Assembly (NCBI RefSeq): GCF_000002995.4
Contig: NW_025062476.1
Coordinates: 12,358,501-12,422,500 of the forward strand
Length of the DNA: 64,000 nt
Direction of reading: 5' to 3'
DNA from: Brugia malayi
Lineage: Eukaryota > Nematoda > Chromadorea > Rhabditida > Onchocercidae
Shown here: one piece after another, positions 53,476 to 64,000 of the stretch
Layout: every line of letters starts with the position of its first letter
Numbering within the stretch: the first letter of the stretch is position 1
Position numbers and translations under genes: made by a program
The notes under the pieces: generated by a model
Database searches by the model: none
The model's input: only the letters and a program-made list of their open reading frames with translations
Told to the model about the DNA's origin: nothing

Positions 53476-56143
53476 ATGGGCAGCAAATTCCCAGAAGTAT
53501 GGGCAGACGACGAGCAGATGTCTGGGCTTATGTCCATGATAAAGGTATAACACATTTTCAATTTTCCGTTTATCAGTAATTTTGGTAAATATTCTAATTG
53601 ACAATCAATCCAATGTAACAAGTTTGCTTTAACATAAATTATCCGAACTTTCAACATTTTAACAAGTTTATGCTTTAACACTGTGAATCTGACAAACGTA
53701 GGTAATGGAAAACTGTTACAAGAAATCCGGAATAAATGTATTTCACATTGTTTCGTCATTATATATGTCAATTTTTTTTTTCTTTTTTTATTCAGGCACG
53801 AGATGTGAATCCAAATGATTATGATCGAAAAATCGAATTTTGGTCCGATATGATTGCAAAATCATGTGATAGTGAGAGAAATGCAATTTTTACTATCGAT
53901 ATATTGAAACGGCGCTTTCGTCGAGGTGACCAGCTACCGGGTTCGCTTAATGTTATTATTCAACATATGCTTGAGTAAGCTTTTCATATGATTGAAATTT
54001 TAATATATTACATATATATATATATATTATGTTTTTCAATGATAATTTTGCTAAGTGGATGGATTCGTTATAGATATGAAAACTTTTCGCAGTGCAGCGT
54101 TGCTGCTAAATTGGCACATTTAAAATTCGAAATAACTTTTAACAAATCACATCTTTTTTCACAAATGATATTGACATCACTGATTAAACAGCTATACCTC
54201 TATTGTGCCTTGTTATTAATACATTGATTACATTGTCGTCTTTATATACTTATTAAGATGACAGATGATTCTTGAAATATCCGCAAATTTTTCTTAGAGG
54301 ATGTAAATAAAACAGATAAATTTGACAAATAATTTAAAATTTTTTAGAACACTGTAATAGATTGTAATCGATAATCACTGTTATCAAAATTACACTGCAA
54401 TGATCGATTCTAATTGCTAAAATTTGATATATGATAAAGCAAGTATTTTTTTTTTTCAGTACAGGTGAAATTACCACTTTGGATGATTACAAAACCCGAA
54501 ATCAGAATTGGCTTCAGCGAGGATACAAATCATTCATGGGAAGTTTGTGGGGTGCTACCAATGATAATCAGACAGAATATGTTCATCTTCCAACTGTTAA
54601 AGTAATATCTCTTTTTATTATTAACTTTACTTAGTCCTTTTCAATTACATCTATATAAATTGGATAGTTGTAACATTTGAAAATTTTTTCCAAGCATTGT
54701 GAAAATTTTCCAGAAACATGCTGACAATATGTTGGAATTTTTCCGAAGTGAATATGCTGTTGATGATGATATGCTACCGGAAATCGTTGATTCGGCAGAA
54801 TTTTTTGAAGAATGTAAACATTTAGTTGCTAACAAGAAAACTTATGATGTTACACTAGCAGAACTTGTTAATCGAGGCGAAGTTTGTTATTATGGATCTT
54901 CTTTTTTTTTTTTTTTTTTTCATTTTATGTCATAAAATGGCAATTATTGTCCATCACAAAAAAAAATGCTTTATTTTTAACTTTATTTTGATCGTGCAAT
55001 TTATTGCTTCTGTTTTTGAATGAATAGCTTCTAGAAATTTGCTGTGATTTGTTGAAATTTTCCGTATGTGATCGATAATTCATCTAGTTTATCATTTTCT
55101 TTATTTGGCTGTTTTTTGTAATCGTAAGTTTACTTGCAGGTAACAATAGGTTCATCTAAAATAGGTGAGGAGATTTTGAAATTTCGTGACAATGCTGCTC
55201 ATGGTCCTATCAAGTGGACAGAATCTGATGCTAGTGTTCATGATATGAGGCGAGCAATGAGCAAACTAGAACATGAAATTAAACGTTTGGAAATAAAAGC
55301 AAAGAAGTAAATTATTTTTAATAATCTGAAAAGTTATTGTTTCATTATTTTTATTTATTATGAATATTTTTTTTTTTTTATGTCAAATTGGTTGTCTTTA
55401 ATAATTTCTTTTTCTCTTCTTTTTTTTTTCAGAGCTGAACAAGATGCTCGTCTATACATACGTCAAGGTGATAAGAATCATGCTGCGCAATATTTACGTC
55501 AAAAGAAGCGAGCTCTAAAAGAAATTGAATCAAAAGACAATCAATATCAAAGGCTTTTGGAAATGATGCAACAATTAGGACGAACAAAGCAAAATAAACA
55601 AATTTTGGATGTATACAAAGCTGGTGCTAATGCTTTTAAAGCTACTTTGCAAAGGCAAGGTATTTCTCCAGAAAAGGTATATTTTTTAAATTAATTCTCT
55701 TGTTATTTTCAATTCATTTCAGTTGACTTTTATTACATAATATCATTCTTTAATTTATTTTCTATTCTTTGCTTCCATTTTTTTTTTTTTTTTACCTAAT
55801 ACTTTAGGATATTATTTCTTTATTTGCTCAATTTTTTTTTTGTTTTTATTTGTTATAGATTGATGAAACTATGGATGATATTGATGATGCTATGGCAGCT
55901 GCTGAGGAAATTCAAGATGCTATTGCTGCTGGTGTGCCAACATTAGCTGCCAGTGAAATTAATAAAGATCTTGAAGCTGAATTAAATGCTATACTTGCTA
56001 GTGACAATAGTGAGATAGATTCAATGATTAAGGATTTGCCAGATATGCCATCAGAAGAACTCTCTACAGCTGGTCCTGCTAAAACTAGTAATGAAGATGA
56101 TTCAATTGTAGCACGTCTAAAAAGGTTACGTGAACCTGTTTAA
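53476..56143 (+). CDS. chmp-7: CHMP7, ESCRT-III subunit of the nuclear envelope, 7 exons
   Basis: CHMP7 recruits ESCRT-III to membranes, notably to reseal the nuclear envelope together with LEM2. Exons 53476-53544, 53796-53974, 54460-54601, 54714-54881, 55140-55306, 55433-55676, 55859-56143 join to 417 residues, close to the human length (about 450). The start MGSKFPEVWADDEQM followed by ARDVNPNDYDRKIEFW matches the family's N-terminal winged-helix region. The C-terminal half is the SNF7-like domain (from HDMRRAMSKLEHEIKRLEIK through QLGRTKQNKQILDVYKAGAN), then an acidic tail. The last residues DDSIVARLKRLR fit a type-1 MIT-interacting motif (D/E-x-x-L-x-x-R-L-x-x-L-R, with I in place of the first L), the VPS4-recruiting tail seen in ESCRT-III proteins. 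ATG 53476 is chosen because upstream sequence adds no conserved residues. AATAAA at 56712 is a possible 3' signal. Confidence 0.93.
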
Positions 56144-59100
56144 TCGTTAAATTTTGTCCACTTATTATATTAATGATATATTTTATTAATTCATAAGCAA
56201 TTTTGAACAATAGTCACCATATTATCACTGATGCAATTTTATGTAATTTATAATTTTCTCAAGTTGTTTTTTTTTTTTTTTTTTTTTCTTTCTTTCGTGA
56301 GAGGAAGCGAAATATTATGTAATCCTATTTATAATTTGATTGAACTTAAACTATTCTGTTTACTATTTGATTGAGTATTTTGATTTATCAGAAGAACAAA
56401 AATGATTTATTATGTGTCGCGGAATGTAGGATTTTAATTTTAAGCCCCTCAATTGTCATCTATTATTGATTGATTGCTGCTTAGATTAAACTGTAGTTCC
56501 TTGATCCCAGTCTTGTTTTTTTTTTATTGTACAGCATGCTACTTACATTCTTTCTTGTTCTTTTTATTTAATTGTAAAAGCAAAAAAAAGTTGTATTCAT
56601 GAACATTAGGCATAAGGACAATATTTTGTTGATATGATAATGATAGGAGATAGGTCAACATTAAAGTGTTTATACTGTCGTTGGTTATTTTTTGGATGAA
56701 TCTTTTTTGAAAATAAATAATTCTATCTGATCAGTTTGTTCAATTAAAAGTGAAACAACAACAAAAATATGCAAATAAACTGTAACCATTTCTATAATTA
56801 CAAATTAAAATAGCCTATTAAAAAAATTATTAAAAGAATTGAAGTGTAACACAATCATAATTGCTACTGCAAATAATTCTGTTCAAAATTGGTTGACGAA
56901 AATAAATTTCAAAAAAATAAAACGTACTGTGCGCACTAATTAAATGAATTGATAATTCAAAGTGTTAGAAATGTTTGCTGTTCAAAAAGATTAAAAAATG
57001 TATCGAAAACTGAAATATTAATGTAATGGCTAATATGCAATCGAGAGTTAAACTTACTAACAAATATTAAAATTTTTTTATTCGGAAATTTATTTGTTCA
57101 TTTGTTCATTGACATTCATCTATTTATTTGTTTATTTATTTACTCATTTAATTATTTGTTTACTTGCTTATTTATTTATTTATTGCTTTTTCTCTTTTCA
57201 CTTTCCCAGCGCGGAAAAGCTTAAGATGACAAGATGAATGATTGGAGGAGGCAATTTTCAGAATTAGTTGAGGAACCGATCACTTTATGCTTGATATGAT
57301 TAGATATCTACTGATAAGATAAGGAAGGAGTCGTATAAGAAGTGGACGACAATAATATTGCTAATAGTTCAATGATGCATTTATTATGTTTATTACGTGA
57401 AACGTTTTTTTACGTGAAAATTTCTGAATGTATTCTATACTACAACAATGCAGCGAACAATTTAAGAGAAAATAAAAACGAGAATGACTAGCAGGTGTTC
57501 CTAATATTTCACGTTATATTTCACGTTATACTTCACGTTTTACAACGTATCCATCGTGTAGTATCATTGCAATAAATTCAAATCTACAAATGATTTAATC
57601 TAATCAAATATTATATAATAAAATAATATTATTTCTTTTTTTCTAAATTAATTAAATTGTAAGTTTAAAATTAAAAATTAATCAGATATTAAATTATTAA
57701 TCAGATGTTAATCAAATGTAAAGTTTATTGAATTTAATTTATCACAAATTGTAGCAAAGTCAGTGGCAGTAATATTTCATTATTTAACTATTTTGCATAA
57801 CAAAATTAAAATACATTCATACTTTTATTACAAATTATCAAATGATTTTTAGTAGTAATCAAAGTTATCACTTTGATTATCACTTTAAGAAAAGATTCGA
57901 TATTTTGGAAAGTGAAAATGAATAAGTATAAAAAATTTTTGGAATTTTTGGAAAATGAAAATGAAGTGAATGAATAAAGATTATATCTAGCAGATTTTTT
58001 TTCGACTGATAACGACTGATATAATTCTTATAAAATTATCACTTTAAGAAAAAAGATTCGATATTTCTGAACAGAAAAAAAAAAAAATGAATTATTTGAA
58101 TACTTTGTGTCACAATGAAATGATTTCTATCTAATTTCTTATCTTTATAAGATGACACAATTTCAGGTATGTGTTAATTCCTATAAATAAATTAAATTTA
58201 TTTATTTGTAAATAATTTATTTGCAATTAAATACATTTTACAATTCTGTAATTAATTATCTTAACAATTAACATAAAAATTTTCATTGCAAAAATTGCTC
58301 CAAGTTAAACAAGAAAAAAGCAAAAAATTGAATTCAATTTTTATTTCTCGACTAAACATAAATCTTTTGAATTCAATTTTTGATTCTCGACTGCACATAT
58401 ATCTTCTGTAGTATGTCTAACTCTTCTTGTTGATTATATAGTAAAACGTTTGAAAAACTAATTTAATCAATAATTTTAATTTCTAAATTAAAATCAATAA
58501 ATTTTATTTAGAATTAAATTAAAATTAAATATAGGACAACAAAAATATGTCAATGCAGTCTTAAATGATATTTGTTTTGAATAAAACCGATACATGCATA
58601 GGTGTAGTTGTTGTAGTGAAATTATTGAAAAAGATTTTTCGATGAGATAAACGATGTGATAATATTTTGATAGTGATAAATTTGTAGAGAGAAATGATAA
58701 TCGATCAATTGATAAAATTTTATCACTACCTTTGATTATTTAAACAAATTTTATTCATTCATAGCTAAACTATTTATCATATTTTAGTTCATTTCTTACT
58801 TATAATATTTCATTCTCAAAAACATTTTATTGTAGACAGAAGAAAATAATTTAATTTAAACTTTATTATCTTTAATCTTTCATTTTTAGCTTAAAAAAAA
58901 AAAAAAGGAATAAAATAAATTATTCTTTAGTATTACTCAATTATTCATATAATAGTATTAAAATATTTTTGATAATTTAAATAATTTGAATGAAAAATTT
59001 TACCATTTTTTATTTTTTTTGCAGATTGCATTAATGAAATTTATGAAATGAAAAAATTTTTGAGTGCAAAATTTTATTTTATTGTTTTTTTTTTTTTTTT

Positions 59101-59527
59101 TTTTTGAAATAATTTTTCAAACTAATTCATTTCATTTCTTAATGACATTTTTTTTTTTTTTCACATTGTATTTCTAATGATTAAAATGAATGTATGAAAT
59201 TTAATTTCTATGAAATTTAATCGATTCATCTATTTCTCAATGTTATTCATTCTAGTCTTTTCATAAATAATAGAATTGAACTTTTATTTTACAAAAATTT
59301 TTGCTTTGCCAAAAATTTAATTTTGAAGAAAAAAAAAAAACAAAAAAAGAAAAAAATAAAAGAAAATATAATTGAAGAGAGAGAACATTTCTTATAAAAA
59401 ATTACACATTAAACATTTTAGTCATTTTATTAATTTCAAAAATTGAAAAACAAAAGGTCAAAAAGTATCATAAATCGATGAATATATAAAATTAAACTGT
59501 TTGAATTCTAACAATTGCATAATTCGC

Positions 59528-59585
59528 ATCGATCGATCAATCGATCAATCAATCAATCGATCGATCGATCGATCTATCTATCTAA
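59528..59585. repeat. ATCG/ATCA/ATCT tetranucleotide array
   Basis: Phased tetranucleotide run CATCGATCGATC... passing through ATCA to ATCT units. Confidence 0.9.
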
Positions 59586-59850
59586 TCTATTTGTCTAATC
59601 TATCTTTTATTTTCTTCTTGTAATTAAATTTTTTCAGTTGGAGCAAATTTAAATTTTGAAATGAATATAAAATAAAATAAGTTATCCATATTGTTATGTT
59701 ATCAGTAATTATCACTAAAGGTATTTTTTCAAAATAGTAGAGAAAAAATTATCAGTCTAAGATAATAGATAAGGATGCAAAAGATTATAATTATGATAGT
59801 GATATTATACGTGATAATGTCGTACGTACGTGGTAGAATACTTACGTATT

Positions 59851-59988
59851 ATTTTATCAGCTAAGTTTATTTAAATTGAATAATACTCGAAACTATACAA
59901 GTCAAATTTATTAAATTTAAGGAAATCATTAAATTTGTAAGTTTTTAAAGAAAATCATTTATTTTAAATTAAACTTAGCTGATAAAAT
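59851..59988. repeat. 25-bp inverted repeat (hairpin-capable)
   Basis: ATTTTATCAGCTAAGTTTAT (59851 onward) and its reverse complement, ending CTTAGCTGATAAAAT (to 59988), with one mismatch over about 25 bp and an 87-nt spacer. Confidence 0.75.
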
Positions 59989-60630
59989 CATTTTGTGATA
60001 ATTTTGAAAAGTATAATTTGAAAAATAACTTTCTTTTTTTTTATACGAATTGTGATTTTTCTTTTTTTTTTTTCTCTTCTATGATTTTAAAAATTAAAGA
60101 GAAAATTTAAGAAATTAGATAAATTTTTTATAAATTATACATCCTAACAAATAATCAAAATTATTTGCAAAACAATATTAAATGCAAAAAATCCATGCAA
60201 TTATTTGATGATAACAAAATTTCATTAATAAATTTAAAATTTCAAAAAAAAAAAAACTTTCTTTTCCTCTTTGTTTATATTACATAGCCTTTTCTCTTGT
60301 AAATTCACAAAATTATTTGAAAATTTTTAGAAATTTGAATTAGTTTTAAAGAATTAAATTTTAAACAAATAATAATTTACAATTTTTCATTCTTTTTTCT
60401 TTTTTTTTTTCGGTCTATGAAAAGTACAATTGTTCCGAAAAGAAAAAAACGAAAAAACGAAGTAATGAAACGATGAATTTCCATTTAATTTCTTTGATAA
60501 CATATACCAAAAATTTATACTTTTCGTTTCTTTTTTCAAAAAAAATTCTTTTTTTTTTTTTTTTTTTAAATGACATTTTTAATTATTACATTTAAAATAA
60601 TACAAGAAAAAAAAAAGAAATAGAAAAACA

Positions 60631-60994
60631 ATCAATTTAATAATATCATCAAAAATTGTTTATCATTTAAATATATATATTTTATTTATTTAAATTTCTA
60701 TTTATTAGTTTTATTAATGTTATCAATTTAATAATATCATCAAAAATTGTTTATCATTTAAATATATATATTTTATTTATTTAAAATTCTATTTATTAGT
60801 TTTATTAATGTTATCAATTTAATAATATCATCAAAAATTGTTTATCATTTAAATATATATATTTTATTTATTTAAATTCTATTTATTAGTTTTATTAATG
60901 TTATCAATTTAATAATATCATCAAAAATTAAGTGTCATTTAGATACAAATATATTTTATTTATTTAAATTTCTATTTATTAGTTTTATTAATGT
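60631..60994. repeat. 91-bp tandem repeat, four copies
   Basis: Units start at 60631, 60722, 60813 and 60903 with ATCAATTTAATAATATCATC and end TTAGTTTTATTAATGTT. The first three are nearly identical; the fourth has several substitutions and a small insertion. Confidence 0.93.
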
Positions 60995-61744
60995 TGCAGA
61001 ATGTCATTCGACAATTCACTAATGTATTTTCAATGGAAATTTTGCATAAATTGAAGTATATTACAACAATTATAAAATCCAATTCAGTTCATAAATGAAA
61101 TTTTCATAACTTCAAATTGAAATTTAAATTGAAATCATTAAGGCTAGGCGATATTGATGAGAAAAATTTTTCAATATTACATTTAAAATAGAAAAGAACT
61201 TCGAATTAATGTAAAGTTTGAAATTTATGAAAAATTTTTTTTTTTTTTGTTTTACTTTCATTCAATTATTTTTCTTAATGTCATCTATTCGCTAAAAATT
61301 TTTTAATTAATTTTTTTTTTTTCTTTGCATAGTTTCAATTCATCATTTATTTTAATTTAATCTAAATAATTTTTGCTACATACACTACTTCGTATATCTT
61401 TTATCTTCCATTCTTCGATTAAAAATTTAAATTTTCTCTTTAGCTTCAATGCAAACTCACTTTTTCTTTCTTTTTTTTTTTTTTCTACTTTTTATTTTCA
61501 CTTTCTAATTTGTTCACTTTTTTTTTTTGCTGTAATAATGCTAAATTAATAAATTTTGCTAAAATTTATTAATAAAGTAAACAAAAAATGGTTTTTTTTT
61601 TTTTACAAAAAAATATTTTAATTAATTTATTCATTAATTAATTTCTTTAATTTATCAATTATATTAATCATAAAATCATTTTACAACTTACAAAGTTTGA
61701 GTTTGAGCAGTACTATTAATTGTCGGTTAAAAAAAAATTTTTCG

Positions 61745-61970
61745 CCTTTTCATACCGGATACTAGTAGTTGTGCCCTTCATACCGGATTTATTAATTGCG
61801 CTCTTCATACCGGGTACCACTAGTTGTGCTCTTCATACCGGATACTGCCAACTGTGATCTTCTTACCGGGTACCACTAGTTGTACTGTTCATGCCGGATA
61901 CTGCTAGTTGTGCTCTTCATACCGGGTTCCACTAGTTGTGCAATTCATACCGATTCTCATTTATTTCCTG
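61745..61970. repeat. ~29-bp GC-rich tandem repeat, about seven copies
   Basis: Units contain CTTCATACCGG followed by ATACTGCTAGTTGTG or GTACCACTAGTTGTG. In the second half the ATACTGC and GTACCAC types alternate, giving a ~58-bp dimer period. Composition is far richer in G+C than the flanking DNA. Confidence 0.88.
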
Positions 61971-64000
61971 ATCCGTTCAATTCATTATTGTTGAATGATT
62001 TTGTTCTCTATTATTATTTAGTATATCTATCAGCTGTAAATAATGCAGATGAATAAACAATTTTTTATGCCAATATGATTTTGTCTTAGTTTCTATTTTT
62101 TTTTTTTTTTCATTTCAAATCAATATCATTTCATTATTTCATTTCACAACGTTTTTCTCATTGTCCTCAATTAAAAGTGTTTTATCGAAAGAATTGGTTT
62201 TTTGTTTTTTTTTTTGAGAAAGAATTTTAAAATTTCTTTTTTTTTTCATTTTCATTAATAACAGAATGAACAATTTTAATTTTTACATTTAACATAAAAC
62301 AAAAAGTTATTATATCAAATATGAAAAAGTAAATTTTAAAAAAATTGTAATTAATTTATTTGCAAAATTAAATTTTTTATAAAATAATGGTAATGTAATT
62401 TATGCTAAATCATTTCTTTTTTTTTTTTTTTCTATATATGCTCGTTAAATAGATGTGAAAATATGAATTAAAATTAATTAACTGTGAAAGATTGAATTTA
62501 AATTAAAAAAATTAAACGAATAAATTCAATTAAATGTTTGAATTTCAAATGAGATAGGAAGGATTATGTGGAATTATTCAAATAATCAAAATTAATAAAT
62601 ATCAAAAATTTGCTTAGAAATTTTTCTCGAATTGCTCATTTTCAAGTTTAATTAATTATTTTGCTTTTGTATAGCCTAAATTATACAATCATTTTAAAAT
62701 TACTTAGCAACCATTGAACTCAAATAATGCTAATATTTCATCAAAAAAAAAAAAAAATAGGAAAATTCGAGAAAAGATTCTAATTTTGAAGTTAGAATTA
62801 ATTTCTTTTTTTTTTTTTTTCAAATAAATGTCAGAGTTCTTTGAAGAAATTCATTTATATTTAAAATTTTTTTTTTTTGAAATGGCAAAAAGAAAAAACA
62901 ATTCATTTAATTAACATTTTTTGATAAAAAAAGTTTTCAAAAAGTAATCAATAATTTAGTTTTGAAATAAATGTTAAATGATTATTCTCATTTTGAATAA
63001 ATATGAACAATTGAAGAAGTTTACGTCACAATTCGACAAAATACTTTTTTCAACCTTTTTGTCACATCAAATATTTATTTCCTTTTTTTCAAATTGTCTT
63101 TTTGTAAAAGATAAGTGTCACCTTTTTCATTTATGAATCATCATTTTCAATTGCTACAAGTTGAAAATACTTTTGATTTTTTTTTTTCAAAATAATCGAA
63201 ATTACATCATCTCACATTTAACCTTTAACCTTTCATAAAATTAAAATAAATATGAAAAAAAAAATATTTAGAAAAACGAATTTTAAAAATTGATGAGATT
63301 TCTGTTGTATTATTGTTATTGTTTGATTGAAAAATGTGTTTTAATTTCATTGCTAAAAAAAATTTTTTTTTTCTTTTTATTGTTGTTGCGATTTGATTAA
63401 TTTGCAAAAAAATTTTTTAAATCAAACATTTATTTTATCACAAAATTGATATAACTGATAAAAAAAAATTTTTTTTTTATAATTATTATAAAATATAAAT
63501 TAACAAAAATAAATTTTACAAATAATAATTAATTTTATTGCATTTTCATTTCTATTATATTATTTTTTTTTTTTTTTTTTGCAAAAAATTTCTAATCAAT
63601 TATTAAATTCTTCAATTTTTAAATATAATTGAAATGATATATCGTCGATCATTAATAAATAAAATTTTTGTAAATTTTGAATAATTATGAAATTATAATT
63701 AAATGCTCATAAAGTGAAAAGGAATTTTTTTTTTTCTTCAATAATTTTAATTTTTTAATCAAACTACTGTAAAATATTTGAATTTTTTTTTTTTTTTTTT
63801 TGTTTTAAAATCATAGCAAAATATAAAATTCTTTTTCCTAAAAATTTACAAAAAAAAACATTTTTTGTTTTCATTTCTTCCTTCTTCTAACTTTTTTTTT
63901 TTAATTTTTTTTTATTTTTACTTTTTTTTCCTAATTTTTGATATTTAATTTTTATTTTTTTTTTTTTTATGATTTTCGATTTTTAATTTTCCTTTGTTGT

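Larger units (their letters stand above)
56720..64000. other. Intergenic, no gene seen
   Basis: AT-rich sequence to the window edge. It contains a degenerate TTTA/TTTG tract (57080-57187), a cluster of ACGTGAAA motifs (57397-57541), an ATCG/ATCA tetranucleotide array (59528-59580), a 25-bp inverted repeat (59851-59988), a 91-bp tandem repeat and a ~29-bp GC-rich tandem repeat. No open frame here has protein-like composition; the one at 63225-63407 (-) is AT-driven. Confidence 0.55.

Overview
This is a 64 kb piece of a very AT-rich eukaryotic genome (roughly four-fifths A+T by eye), almost certainly a nematode. The evidence is a nematode cuticle collagen with its N-terminal domain, an UNC-53/NAV gene, many short exons with TTTTCAG- or TTTTTAG-type acceptors, introns full of poly-A/poly-T, and 5' acceptors placed like spliced-leader trans-splice sites. 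Clade is uncertain; a spirurid or filarial-like worm is a guess. Exons below were joined by hand from splice signals and reading phase. Most models close to a whole number of codons, which supports them, but no transcript evidence was available.

Layout. 303-10886 (+): the 3' 17 exons of an unc-53/NAV2-type neuron navigator, ending in its AAA+ domain; the 5' part lies left of the window. 10.9-15.4 kb: gene-poor. 15383-16903 (-): a small unidentified coding locus with an unresolved splice. 20.3-20.8 kb: an unusually GC-rich promoter-like block (26-bp palindrome, GC box, TATA box, repeated CGAGCGA). 21438-21681 (+): a 53-aa lysine-rich protein. 21.7-33.3 kb: a gene desert holding a ~4.7 kb element or palindrome with ~0.7 kb inverted arms around a 3.3 kb centre. 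33329-37831 (+): a CREB3/OASIS-type bZIP factor with no visible membrane segment. 39923-44717 (+): a predicted secreted protein of repeated cysteine modules, largely one per phase-1 exon. 44909-47280 (-): a cuticle collagen in convergent orientation, only 191 bp away. 48949-50231 (-): an unidentified small helical protein, 5' end uncertain. 52.1-52.7 kb: a 33-bp minisatellite. 53476-56143 (+): complete chmp-7 (ESCRT-III). 56.7-64 kb: no genes seen, but two tandem-repeat arrays and several small inverted repeats.

The genes do not form a pathway. They are independent loci: cytoskeleton/axon guidance, transcription, extracellular matrix and ESCRT membrane remodelling. The best leads are the long inverted repeat, the promoter-like palindrome cluster, the 21-nt in-frame microexon in unc-53, the truncated-looking CREB3 factor, and the modular cysteine-rich gene. 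I did not find convincing evidence of a wholly new biological system.
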